In this document: one piece after another, positions 9,162-17,815 of the stretch
Layout: each line of letters starts with the position of its first letter
Position numbering within the stretch: the stretch's first letter is position 1
NCBI RefSeq assembly: GCF_018069925.1
Contig: NZ_JAGPXB010000009.1
Span: 1 to 64,000, forward strand
From: Flavobacterium erciyesense
GTDB lineage: Bacteria > Bacteroidota > Bacteroidia > Flavobacteriales > Flavobacteriaceae
Length of the DNA: 64,000 bases
Direction of reading: 5' to 3'
The notes under the pieces: model-generated
Told to the model about the DNA's origin: nothing
Databases searched by the model: none
The model's input: only the letters and a program-made list of their open reading frames with translations
Program-made: the position numbers and the translations under genes

Positions 9162-12100
9162 TTAGTGTTCACTCACTTCTCTGTGTTCATAATCAGCGAT
9201 CATTTCAGCTTCGTAATCTACTTTTTCACCTTTAGAAACTCTGTTTATGATTTTCTCCATAATTTGATAAATTACAGGAACCACTACCAGCGTTAAGAAT
9301 AAAGACGATATTAATCCACCAATAATTACCCAAGCCAGTCCGTTTTTCCATTCGGCTCCAGCTCCTGATGCTAATGCAATAGGGAACATACCAAAAACCA
9401 TGGCAATTGTAGTCATCAAAATAGGACGTAGTCTAGCATGATTGGCTTGAATTAAAGCCGTTCTTACTGTTTCACCAGCTTTACGTCTTTGATTGGTGTA
9501 ATCTACCAACATGATCGCATTTTTACAAACCAGACCAATAAGCATTATGATACCCAAAATGGTAAATATGTTCAATGTATTATTGGTCAAAGCCAAAGCC
9601 AACATTGCTCCAATAAACGAAAGCGGAATGGCAAACAATACTACAAATGGATGCACAAAACTGTCATATAACGAAACCATTACCAGATAAACCAAAATAA
9701 TAGCCGCTAATAATGCAATTCCTAACGTTCCAAAACCTTCAGCCTGGTTTTCTTGATCACCACCCCAAATGTAATTTACCCCAACAGGTTTTTTAAGCTT
9801 ATCAATTTTTTCTTGCCACATTCCTACAATAGTTCCAGAAGCAACTCCTACGTTTTGACCTTTTACCGTTACCGATGCTGATTTGTCTCTACGTTCTAAT
9901 TGGCTTGGTCCAGAACCTTCGGTTACTGTTGCAAATTGATTCAATTTAATTTGTTGACCCATATCGTTTATGAAGATCAAGTTGCTCACATCGGCAATAC
10001 TTTTTCTATCAAAAGCGTTGTATTTAATGTTGATATCGTACTCGTATTCACCCGCTCTAAAACGTCCGTCAGTGTTTCCGCTAAAGGCCGTTTGCATTGT
10101 AATACCTACTGTTTGCAGGTTCAACCCAAGAGCAGCCATTTTATCACGATCTACTTTTACGTTCACTTCTGGATTACCGTCTTCAACAGATAATTCAATT
10201 TCGGTAGCTCCAGGAATTGTACGTAATTCTTTTTCGGCCGCTTTTGCAAAAAGCATAGCGCTAGCTACATCAGGACCTGTTACAATTAAATTCAAAGTAG
10301 CATCTTCAGCAGTACCTAAAATACCAACAGGAACTGTTTTTACCTTTGCACCCACTAAAATTTTTTCTAGTTTACGTTTGGTCTTAGCTGCATATACATT
10401 TGCAGGTTCATCTCTCTTGTCTAAGCCTACCATTTTCACGTTGATTTCTGCTTTGTAAGCCGTAGCTTGTGAAGCACCTAATCCAGTACTGTTTTGTCCT
10501 ACAGTTGTAATTTGACTAAAAACATATTCTTCTTTCGACAAGAAATCTTCTGCTTTTTGAGTCATGAAATTGGTTTGTTCCAATGACGCATCTTTTGGCA
10601 TTTCTATTTGAACCAAGAACTCACCACTATCAGAAGCTGCAAAGAATTCTCCACCAATGAATCCACCACCTAATAAACTAATCATCGATCCAAAGAAGAT
10701 CACAACTATAATCACTAAGGTTTTTACATAATGATCCAAACACCACTCTAATAATCTAGAGATCCAGTTTGTAAAACGAGTCAAGTAACTTTCAAACCCA
10801 AGAATTATTCTTCCAAAAAGGTTTTTACCAGTAATGTGCTCTAATCTACCGTATCTTGAAGACAACCAAGGAATAATAGTAAACGATGCTACTAATGACA
10901 ATAAGGTTGAGATAATTACTGTTACACAAAATTGCGTGATAATGTTTGATACTAAACCTGTACTCATAGCGATAGGTAAAAATACCACCACAATTACTAA
11001 GGTGATCGATACTACGGTCCCGCCAATTTCGGCAGTACCATCATAAGCAGCTCGCACTTTGTTCTTGCCCATTTCCATGTGCCTGTAAATATTCTCGAGT
11101 ACCACAATGGCATCATCCACCAAGATACCTACCACAAGAGACAATCCTAATAAACTCATTAAGTTTAGGGTATAGCCCATCAAATAAATTCCGATAAACG
11201 TTGCAATTAACGAGGCCGGAATAGATACCATTACGATCAATGAGTTTCTGATACTGTGCAAGAAAAACAACATTACAAGTGCCACAAGAAGTACAGCAAT
11301 AAGTAAATCATGAACTACTGCATCAGCCGCTTCAAGTGTAAAAACAGTACTGTCTTTAGCTACTGCAAGTTTTAGACCTACTGGTTTGTAATCCGATTCA
11401 AGTTTAGCAATGGTTTTCACCAATTCCTCACTTACCGCAACCGCATTCGCATCAGATTGTTTGATAATCTGTAAAATGATAGCGCTTTTTCGGTTTACAC
11501 GTGCTACTTTTTCAGTAATTTTTTGACCATCTTGTACATCAGCAATATCGCTAAGACGTACTTGGATACCATTTCTAGAGGAAACAATTAGGTTTCTTAA
11601 TTCGTCAACGTTTTTGTACTTTCCGGCTAAACGAATTAATATTTTTTGCTCACGAGTTTGAATGTTTCCGGTAGGGAAATCTAAGTTAGAAGCCAGAATA
11701 TTCTGTTGTACCTGTGGAATAGAAAGTCCGTAGGCTTGCATTTTTACAGCATCCAGATTCACTTGGATTTCACGTTCTTGTCCACCAATAATATTTACTT
11801 GTGCTACACCTTCAACACGTGAAATAACGGGAGCTAATTTTTTGTCAACAAGATCGTAAAAAGCTACCTCGTCTAAATTTCCATTGGCACCAAGAGTCAT
11901 AATTGGTAAATCACTCAAGGAGAATTTAGTTAAAGAGGGAGTTTCTACATCATCAGGAAGTTCCCCTAAAACGGCATTAATTTTACGTTGCGCATCGTTC
12001 ATCGAAATATTAACATCGGCTGTTGAAGTCAATGTGATCGATACAGTAGATAAACTTTCGTACGACTTAGAGTCTATTTTTTTTATGTTTTCAAGAGAGG

Positions 12101-12314
12101 CAATCGCGTCCTCAATTTTTTTAGTAACGGTATTTTCTACCTCACTAGGCGATGCTCCCGGGTAAATGGTAGCAATAGTAATTACGTTCGTTTCAAATTT
12201 TGGGATCAATTCATACCCCAAATTACTGTAACTGAACAGTCCACCAAGTGTTAGAATCGTAAACAATACAATCACTAACGACGGACGTTTTATGGATATT
12301 TCTGCTAATTTCAT
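9162..12314 (-). CDS. RND efflux pump inner-membrane permease (HAE1/AcrB type)
   Basis: 1050 residues, the usual size for drug/hydrophobe RND pumps. The first membrane helix is followed by the periplasmic porter domain (YPGASPSEVENTVTKKIEDAI). A TM4 segment near residue 400 carries the proton-relay pair in VDDAIVVLENIYRHM. The second half repeats the pattern, ending with helices around LIGLVCKNAIMLVDYTNQ and RLRPILMTTIAMVFGMFP. It forms a tripartite pump with the upstream membrane fusion protein and TolC-like gene and probably exports drugs, bile-type or other amphipathic compounds; the substrate cannot be read from sequence. It is the last gene of the TetR-led operon, 77 bases after the fusion protein gene. 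Confidence 0.95.
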   Translation of the reverse strand: MKLAEISIKRPSLVIVLFTILTLGGLFSYSNLGYELIPKFETNVITIATIYPGASPSEVENTVTKKIEDAIASLENIKKIDSKSYESLSTVSITLTSTADVNISMNDAQRKINAVLGELPDDVETPSLTKFSLSDLPIMTLGANGNLDEVAFYDLVDKKLAPVISRVEGVAQVNIIGGQEREIQVNLDAVKMQAYGLSIPQVQQNILASNLDFPTGNIQTREQKILIRLAGKYKNVDELRNLIVSSRNGIQVRLSDIADVQDGQKITEKVARVNRKSAIILQIIKQSDANAVAVSEELVKTIAKLESDYKPVGLKLAVAKDSTVFTLEAADAVVHDLLIAVLLVALVMLFFLHSIRNSLIVMVSIPASLIATFIGIYLMGYTLNLMSLLGLSLVVGILVDDAIVVLENIYRHMEMGKNKVRAAYDGTAEIGGTVVSITLVIVVVFLPIAMSTGLVSNIITQFCVTVIISTLLSLVASFTIIPWLSSRYGRLEHITGKNLFGRIILGFESYLTRFTNWISRLLEWCLDHYVKTLVIIVVIFFGSMISLLGGGFIGGEFFAASDSGEFLVQIEMPKDASLEQTNFMTQKAEDFLSKEEYVFSQITTVGQNSTGLGASQATAYKAEINVKMVGLDKRDEPANVYAAKTKRKLEKILVGAKVKTVPVGILGTAEDATLNLIVTGPDVASAMLFAKAAEKELRTIPGATEIELSVEDGNPEVNVKVDRDKMAALGLNLQTVGITMQTAFSGNTDGRFRAGEYEYDINIKYNAFDRKSIADVSNLIFINDMGQQIKLNQFATVTEGSGPSQLERRDKSASVTVKGQNVGVASGTIVGMWQEKIDKLKKPVGVNYIWGGDQENQAEGFGTLGIALLAAIILVYLVMVSLYDSFVHPFVVLFAIPLSFIGAMLALALTNNTLNIFTILGIIMLIGLVCKNAIMLVDYTNQRRKAGETVRTALIQANHARLRPILMTTIAMVFGMFPIALASGAGAEWKNGLAWVIIGGLISSLFLTLVVVPVIYQIMEKIINRVSKGEKVDYEAEMIADYEHREVSEH

Positions 12315-12321
12315 ATGTTTT

Positions 12322-12381
12322 AGTTTCAGGTTTCAAGTTTCAGGTTTCAAGTTTTGTAACTTTAAACTTTAAACTTGAAAC
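12322..12381. repeat. Short tandem repeat and inverted repeat between pump and adaptor genes
   Basis: Two tandem copies of the 14-mer AGTTTCAGGTTTCA (12322-12335 and 12336-12349), then a run of TTTAAACT units. GTTTCAAGTTT at 12344-12354 is complementary to AAACTTGAAAC at 12371-12381, so the RNA can fold into an 11-bp hairpin. It fills nearly the whole intergenic gap within the efflux operon and could stabilise or separate the message. Confidence 0.7.
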
Positions 12382-12391
12382 AAATTTTAAT

Positions 12392-13459
12392 CTATTTAAT
12401 CACCTCCACTTTGCTACCGTCTTGCAAATTGATTTGTCCCGTTATAATTACTTGTTGTCCTTCGTCAAGACCGTTTAAGATTTCTACTTTATCACCTAGA
12501 ATTCTACCAGCAGTAACTGTTTTTAATTTAGCAGTTCCGTTTTCAATTACAAATATTTGATTACTGCTTACACTACCTACAAAGGCATTTCTAGGAACAA
12601 TTTTTAAAGCTTGTTTTTGTTGGTTTGATGCAAATTCTGCCGTACCATACATTCCTGCTTTTAGGTCTTTATTGGCATTGTTTGTGATTTCTATTTCTAC
12701 TGGGAAGTTCAAAGTTTCATCCGCTTTTGCAGCAATAAATGTAATTTTTCCTGAGAAAGTTTTGTCTGGATACACACTGGCAACAACATTTGTTGTACTT
12801 CCTACTTTTAATCCAGCTACTTGACTTTCGTTCACGTTAACTTTCAATTTTAGTTTAGATACGTTTACAATATCAAACAATTGTGTTGCAGGCATTCCGG
12901 TAATAATAGATCCTACTTCAATGTGTTTTTTATTGATGAATCCGCTAATTGGTGCTTTAATTCTAGTATCTCCTACGTTGATGTTTGCTTGTGTCAATTG
13001 CGATTTAGCATTTACCATTTGTAGTTTGGCTTGGTCTAGTTGTTGCTTGGTCACACCACCTGTTTTGAATGCGTTTTCAAATCGGTTGTAATCAGCCACT
13101 GCGTTTTGATAAATAGCATTTGCATTTTGCGCATTTACATTCACCACATCACTACGCACAATAGCAAGAGTTTGTCCTACGCTCACGTAATCGCCTTCTT
13201 TGGCTAGTATTTTGGTTATTTTCCCTGATTTCTCCGCTGAAAATTTAAGTTCTTGAACCGGTTCAAAATTTCCATTTGAGGTAAAGTCAAGAGACACTAC
13301 TTCTATTTTTACCACATCAGTTCGCACCGATATCGTTGCATTTTTCTCAGCAACGATGGCTGTTTTGGCTTCGTTTTCTTTTTTGTTATTGGTTAAAATA
13401 TATCCAATTACACCTAAACTACCTATGATGATTACAGCGGTTATTATAATTTTTTTCAT
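12392..13459 (-). CDS. RND efflux periplasmic adaptor (membrane fusion protein, HlyD family)
   Basis: 355 residues with an N-terminal membrane anchor (about 3-22). A half lipoyl motif near residue 75 (LKFSAEKSGKITKILAKEGDYV) precedes a short alpha-helical hairpin (ANAIYQNAVADYNRFENAF and KQQLDQAKLQMVNAK). The second lipoyl half (TRIKAPISGFI) is followed by beta-barrel and membrane-proximal domains. Adaptors of this kind bridge RND pump and outer-membrane channel. The gene lies between the TolC-like gene (5 bases upstream) and the RND gene, confirming a tripartite system. No lipobox is present, so it is held by the N-terminal helix. Confidence 0.93.
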   Translation of the reverse strand: MKKIIITAVIIIGSLGVIGYILTNNKKENEAKTAIVAEKNATISVRTDVVKIEVVSLDFTSNGNFEPVQELKFSAEKSGKITKILAKEGDYVSVGQTLAIVRSDVVNVNAQNANAIYQNAVADYNRFENAFKTGGVTKQQLDQAKLQMVNAKSQLTQANINVGDTRIKAPISGFINKKHIEVGSIITGMPATQLFDIVNVSKLKLKVNVNESQVAGLKVGSTTNVVASVYPDKTFSGKITFIAAKADETLNFPVEIEITNNANKDLKAGMYGTAEFASNQQKQALKIVPRNAFVGSVSSNQIFVIENGTAKLKTVTAGRILGDKVEILNGLDEGQQVIITGQINLQDGSKVEVIK

Positions 13460-13464
13460 TTTGA

Positions 13465-14805
13465 TTATTTATTGGTTAATGTTTTTAGTTCTCCTTTTGC
13501 TTTGATTAATTGTATTTCGGCTAATTTGTAATCTAATAAGGCCGATGTGTAATTGTTTTGAGCTACAACAAGTTCACTTTCTGCTTCAAGTAAATCAGTA
13601 AGTGACGCCAAACCTTGAATGTAGTTGTTGTTCGTATTTGTTAAAACTTCTTGAGCTAGTTTTGCGTTCTCTTTTTGATTATTGATCGATACAATACTAT
13701 TTTCGATTTGCGTTTTTGCATTACTGTATTCTAAATCCAATGCCAGTTTTGTTTCTTCCAAATCTACTTTTATCGAAGCTAGTTTGTTACTGGCTTGGCT
13801 TACTCTTGCTTTTGTTCCAAATCCTGAAAAAATTGGTATGCGTAAATTTAGTCCTACCGAAGCAAAATCAGACCAGTAAACCCCATCTGATGGTTTCTTG
13901 AACCAAGGCATCTCTGGGCCTTGACCGATGAAGTTATATCCACCGGTAAGCGATAAACTTGGGTAATAAGCGGCTTCAATAGATTTTTTTTGGTACTCTA
14001 GTAATTGTTCGTTCTTTTTAAGTAACAAATATTCCGTTCTTGTTGTTGTATCTGGAGCTAGTGAAAGTGCGCTTGGAGTAATTTCAAATTCTGTCTCTGG
14101 AATTGAAATACCCGTATTTACAGCTAAGCCCATAAAAAATTTCAAAGCATTTTCTTGTAGCGTAACAGCGTTCAGGGTTTGTTGACGCAGAGTATTAATG
14201 TTGGAGATACGAACTAAGGTTCTATCCAAATCAATCTTTTTAGCCAGTCCGTTATTATATTGTCCTTGAATGATGTCCTTAACTTTAAGAGTGTTTTTAA
14301 GGTTGTTATCCAATACAGTTAAGTTTTGACGCGTTACGTAAACTTGGTAGTAAGCATTGGCCACGCGCTCTATCACTTGCTCTTCAGTTAATTGTGCGTT
14401 TATTTGGTAAAACTCACGAGTAGATTTTGCCGCCTTCAAACCTATAAATACAGCTTGGTCATATAACGCCTGATTAAGAGAAATCCCTGCTGTTGAGTTC
14501 CATTTTTGACCAAACGCAGCTTGAATTGTAGTACCAGGTTGACCAAAACCAGCTCCGTCAATTACAGTAGTTTGCAAAATAGGGTTGTAATTTAAGCTAC
14601 CATTTGCTGCAATTTGAGGCAAAGCTCTTGAACGTACTTCTTGAATTTCGTACTCTCCTCTTTCAACTTGTAATCTTGCCTTTTTTGCATCGGCTTTGTT
14701 TTCAAGTGCGTACGTAATAGCATCTTTTAGGGTGAGACTTTTTATTTCTTGTGCTTGCATGCTCAAGGAAAGCAGCACGGTCATTAGTATGATTGTTTTT
14801 CTCAT
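13465..14805 (-). CDS. TolC family outer-membrane efflux protein
   Basis: 446 residues with a signal peptide (cleavage near SMQAQE). Two internally similar halves each have the long amphipathic helices and barrel hairpins of the TolC/OEP fold, e.g. LTLKDAITYALENKADAKKAR near the N-terminus and LEYQKKSIEAAYYPSLSLTGGYNF at the start of the second half. It forms the outer-membrane exit duct of the pump. It follows the TetR gene by only 3 bases and precedes the adaptor gene by 5, so the four genes form one transcript. Confidence 0.93.
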   Translation of the reverse strand: MRKTIILMTVLLSLSMQAQEIKSLTLKDAITYALENKADAKKARLQVERGEYEIQEVRSRALPQIAANGSLNYNPILQTTVIDGAGFGQPGTTIQAAFGQKWNSTAGISLNQALYDQAVFIGLKAAKSTREFYQINAQLTEEQVIERVANAYYQVYVTRQNLTVLDNNLKNTLKVKDIIQGQYNNGLAKKIDLDRTLVRISNINTLRQQTLNAVTLQENALKFFMGLAVNTGISIPETEFEITPSALSLAPDTTTRTEYLLLKKNEQLLEYQKKSIEAAYYPSLSLTGGYNFIGQGPEMPWFKKPSDGVYWSDFASVGLNLRIPIFSGFGTKARVSQASNKLASIKVDLEETKLALDLEYSNAKTQIENSIVSINNQKENAKLAQEVLTNTNNNYIQGLASLTDLLEAESELVVAQNNYTSALLDYKLAEIQLIKAKGELKTLTNK

Positions 14806-14808
14806 TTT

Positions 14809-15405
14809 TTATATAATTGGATTTAGTAAATTTCTATTTAGTTCAATAATTCCTTTTTCTGTTGCCATGGCGCGAGTATGATATTCTAAAGCTTGCATTT
14901 CAAGAGCAAATGCTTCCCGTTCTGATCTTGTGTTTTCGTTAATTGCAAAAATCAAAGAGTAATAAAAGTTCACATACGCGTCTACATTAATCTCTTTTCT
15001 GTAGTAGCCTTGCTCAATTCCTTTTAAAATGTTTCTCCTAAAACAGGCTTGGCACATTTCTATTTGTACCTGATGTACTTTTTGGTACACTTCCGGATAG
15101 TGTTTTTTTAATTGATATACTGGCGAAGTATCGGTCGATTTGAACATTTCGTCAAACATGCGTCTGATTTCAAAGTTTTCTTGAATGGCATTAAAATCTT
15201 GTGAGGTAACGTTGTTAATCAAATTATTCACATCTGAATGCAATACTTGAACACTTTCTTCTATTAACAATTCTTTATTTGCAAAGTACTTGTAAATAGT
15301 TTTTTTTGATATGCACATTTCGCCGGCTATATCATCCATAGTGATACTTTTGAAACCCAGTTTCAAAAACATTTCTTTTGCGGTTGCAATAATTTTTTCT
15401 TTCAT
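14809..15405 (-). CDS. TetR/AcrR family transcriptional regulator, first gene of the efflux operon
   Basis: 198 residues. The N-terminal helix-turn-helix is clear (about 1-50): KEMFLKLGFKSITMDDIA, then ISKKTIYKYFANKELLIEE, the TetR recognition helix. The C-terminal ligand-binding domain has no recognisable ligand signature. As first gene of the operon it probably represses itself and the pump. A 28-bp inverted repeat sits directly upstream of the -7 element of its promoter (15476-15518), and a near copy lies in front of the YceI gene, which suggests the regulator controls both. Release would be by a compound exported by the pump (inference). Confidence 0.92.
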   Translation of the reverse strand: MKEKIIATAKEMFLKLGFKSITMDDIAGEMCISKKTIYKYFANKELLIEESVQVLHSDVNNLINNVTSQDFNAIQENFEIRRMFDEMFKSTDTSPVYQLKKHYPEVYQKVHQVQIEMCQACFRRNILKGIEQGYYRKEINVDAYVNFYYSLIFAINENTRSEREAFALEMQALEYHTRAMATEKGIIELNRNLLNPII

Positions 15406-15475
15406 GATACTTTTTTCTGGCGGTTATTTCAAAAAGTAAATTTTGGTCTTTTGATTAGGCGTGTAAATGTTATGG

Positions 15476-15518
15476 CAAATATACAGCAGGAAACTTGAAA
15501 CACTTTAATAGTTTCCTG
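15476..15518 (-). promoter_or_regulatory. Promoter with inverted-repeat operator upstream of the TetR-led efflux operon
   Basis: On the minus strand a TATATTTG element (15476-15483) matches the Bacteroidota -7 consensus TAnnTTTG. Three bases further upstream begins an inverted repeat whose arms are CAGGAAAC (15487-15494) and GTTTCCTG (15511-15518). It would cover the -33 region. A 28-bp core nearly identical in layout occurs at 16168-16195. The repeat ends about 82 bases upstream of the TetR start codon. Confidence 0.75.
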
Positions 15519-15554
15519 TTTGTTGATGATTTTTTAACATTGATTTTTTCTTAC

Positions 15555-16076
15555 TTAGATGCAAAACTCCAAATTAGCAATCAACTTAATGTCTTGCCCT
15601 AAAGCGAGGCCGCTAGTTTGGTGGTAAGCATTGTAAGTAAGGCCAAAATCTTTACGGTTGATATTGGCTGTGATCTCAAATGCCGCTTTTTTCGTGCCGC
15701 TATTTTCAGCAATTCCTAATAATGCTGCATCCAATTCTACAGGTTTAGTAATGTTTTTTATAGTCAGGTTTCCTTTCAAGAAATTGATATTTGGCGTTAC
15801 CTTTTCAAAAGAAGTGCTTTGAAACTGAATGATAGGATAGTTATCAACATCAAAAAGATCATTCATTTTTAATGAGTTGTCAATGTGCTCCAAAACGTGC
15901 TGCTTGTTATTTACATCTAACGAAAAAGCTACTGAGGCATTTTCTAGTTGATCGTTCTGCAAATCTATATGTCCATCAAATTCATTTACAGTTCCTGCCA
16001 AATAAGCTATGATAGAATGCCTCATTTTTATTTGCACATCTGATTGTGCTGCATCTAATTTCCAAGTGGTTTTCAT
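15555..16076 (-). CDS. YceI family protein (lipid/polyisoprenoid-binding lipocalin-like fold)
   Basis: 173 residues without a signal peptide, so apparently cytoplasmic. The YceI pattern is present: TWKLDAAQSDVQIKMRHSII at the start, SLKMNDLFDVDNYPIIQFQS in the middle and LTIKNITKPVELDAALLG, ending NRKDFGLTYNAYHQ. Structures of this family hold polyisoprenoid or fatty-acyl chains in a beta-barrel pocket. The promoter carries the same inverted repeat as the TetR/efflux operon, so it is probably induced together with the pump. The divergent neighbour encodes a polyprenyl diphosphate synthase, which fits a link to isoprenoid lipids but may be coincidence. Confidence 0.9.
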   Translation of the reverse strand: MKTTWKLDAAQSDVQIKMRHSIIAYLAGTVNEFDGHIDLQNDQLENASVAFSLDVNNKQHVLEHIDNSLKMNDLFDVDNYPIIQFQSTSFEKVTPNINFLKGNLTIKNITKPVELDAALLGIAENSGTKKAAFEITANINRKDFGLTYNAYHQTSGLALGQDIKLIANLEFCI

Positions 16077-16155
16077 AGGTAGAGGATGTGTTTGAATGTA
16101 TAAATTTTGGTTTAAGAATAGGCAATACGCTTCTCTTGTCGCTCTAATTCGGGTA

Positions 16156-16196
16156 CAAATGTATATTGGAAACTTTGAATACCAAAATAGTTTCCA
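16156..16196 (-). promoter_or_regulatory. Promoter with TetR-type operator upstream of the YceI gene
   Basis: On the minus strand TTTG (16183-16186), a 19-base spacer and TACATTTG (16156-16163) form a good Bacteroidota promoter. The inverted repeat GGAAAC...GTTTCC (16168-16195, extended by T/A to 16167-16196) overlaps the -33 element and spacer. Its length (28 bp), its arms and its distance from the -7 element (4 bases against 5) match the copy in front of the TetR gene. Confidence 0.8.
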
Positions 16197-16336
16197 GTGT
16201 ATTTTGATTTATTTAACATTTGAGTAACTTTAACATTTTAGCTAGTTTAAAGATTTTTGAGTTTCTTTGTGCAAGCAAAAGCTTCGGTTGCATCAAACCG
16301 CATATTTTGCAGTTGTAACCGATAAACAAAACACGA

Positions 16337-17311
16337 ATGCATACCATTTCTCAATACCAAGAGTTTTTAGCCGACTATTTGCAATCGCAATACGAAACCA
16401 AAGAGCCAAGAAATTTATATGAACCAATTCATTATATTCTTGATTTGGGAGGTAAACGCATGCGTCCCGTGTTGACTTTAATGAGTGCTGAGATTTTTGG
16501 TGCCGATTATAAAAACGCACTTCCGGCAGCATTAGCAGTTGAGGTTTTTCATAATTTTTCGTTGGTACATGACGATATTATGGATGATGCGCCTTTGAGA
16601 AGAGGAAACGAAACAGTACATGAAAAATGGAACATCAATACCGGAATTTTATCTGGTGATGCGATGCTTATTTTGGCCTATCAATATTTTGAACAATACG
16701 AGCCATTAATTTTTAGAGACTTAGCCAAGTTGTTCAGTAAAACAGCTCTCGAGGTTTGCGAAGGACAACAATGGGATGTTGATTTTGAAGAGCGTACTGA
16801 TGTAACTCTTGAGGAATACCTCAAAATGATTCAATATAAAACAGCGGTTTTAGTAGCTGCTGCCATGAAAATGGGCGCTATTATAGCCGAAACATCTATT
16901 GAAAATGCTAATTTAATTTATGATTTTGGTTTGAATTTAGGCTTGGCTTTTCAGCTTCAAGATGATTATTTAGATGCCTTTGGGAATCCGGAAACTTTCG
17001 GAAAACAAGTAGGCGGTGACATCATCGAAAATAAAAAAACCTATTTGTATCTCAAAGCGGTGGCCTTTTCTGCAGAAAAAGAAGCGCAAGAACTACGTGA
17101 TTTATTCGCTGTTCAATTAGAAGATAATACCGATAAAATTGAGCGTGTAAAAGAATTATTCAATGCTTCAGGAGCATCAAAAGCTACTCAAGATGCCATA
17201 CAAGACTACACTTTTAAAGCCTTTCAAATGTTAGATCAATTGAATGTTAGTGCCGATAAAAAAGCAATGCTCAAAGCATTTGGTGAAAACCTAATGGGAA
17301 GAAAAGTATAG
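16337..17311 (+). CDS. Polyprenyl diphosphate synthase (trans-isoprenyl diphosphate synthase)
   Basis: 324 residues, typical length. It condenses isopentenyl diphosphate onto an allylic primer to make the chain for quinones or other isoprenoids. The substrate-binding GGKRMRPVLTLMSAE, the first Asp-rich motif in LVHDDIMDDAPLRRG and the second in FQLQDDYLDAFGN are all intact. Product length (octaprenyl or hexa/heptaprenyl for menaquinone, or shorter) cannot be fixed by eye. It is cytoplasmic. A small conserved gene follows on the same strand at about 138 bases. Menaquinone side-chain synthesis is the likely role in this phylum. Confidence 0.93.
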   Translation: MHTISQYQEFLADYLQSQYETKEPRNLYEPIHYILDLGGKRMRPVLTLMSAEIFGADYKNALPAALAVEVFHNFSLVHDDIMDDAPLRRGNETVHEKWNINTGILSGDAMLILAYQYFEQYEPLIFRDLAKLFSKTALEVCEGQQWDVDFEERTDVTLEEYLKMIQYKTAVLVAAAMKMGAIIAETSIENANLIYDFGLNLGLAFQLQDDYLDAFGNPETFGKQVGGDIIENKKTYLYLKAVAFSAEKEAQELRDLFAVQLEDNTDKIERVKELFNASGASKATQDAIQDYTFKAFQMLDQLNVSADKKAMLKAFGENLMGRKV

Positions 17312-17449
17312 TTCAATTTCAATGACAATTTCAAATTACAATAATCAATAGCAATGTTGATTGTGGAAATTGTTATTTTAAGTTGAACAAGAAGTAAATT
17401 GTACCTACATAATATTGAAAATTGCTGCGGCTATTGAAATTTTAAAAAT

Positions 17450-17803
17450 ATGTTTATAGTTCCAAAAAATACAGATTTACTTCTTTCCGAGGCTTCGGCT
17501 GAGAACTTGTATTTGCAATTGGTTGAACAACTCAATAAAGATTTTAACCTAGCCAATGAAGCGGTTGATTTTCCTAAAAGTATCACTCCAGAAGAGCTGA
17601 AAATTCAGTTGCATGAAAAAATTTACCGACTCATCCAATATAAATTTGCCGAATATTTAAACCTGCTTTACATTATTGATGTAGCCGAAGATGAAGTTAA
17701 AAAACTAGACGGATCCGATTTGGTGCAGCTCGCTGAGCAAATTTCATTCTTAGTTTTAAAAAGAGAATGGCAAAAAGTTTGGTTCAGAAATAAGTACCGC
17801 TAA
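17450..17803 (+). CDS. Small cytoplasmic protein of unknown function downstream of polyprenyl synthase
   Basis: 117 residues, no signal peptide, no membrane segment. It is rich in acidic and leucine residues and probably all-alpha (LLLSEASAENLYLQLVEQLNKDFNLANE, shown here only as a pattern of heptad-like leucines). I recognise no catalytic motif. It shares strand with the polyprenyl synthase gene, from which it is separated by about 138 AT-rich bases, and is convergent with the outer-membrane gene ending at 17816. Codon use matches its neighbours, so it is probably a genuine gene. Confidence 0.75.
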   Translation: MFIVPKNTDLLLSEASAENLYLQLVEQLNKDFNLANEAVDFPKSITPEELKIQLHEKIYRLIQYKFAEYLNLLYIIDVAEDEVKKLDGSDLVQLAEQISFLVLKREWQKVWFRNKYR

Positions 17804-17815
17804 TTGGTTTTAAAC

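Noticed and set aside
9970-10458. 162-codon plus-strand frame opposite the RND pump gene
   Set aside because: It is antisense to a well-conserved part of the pump, with no start context or recognisable domain.
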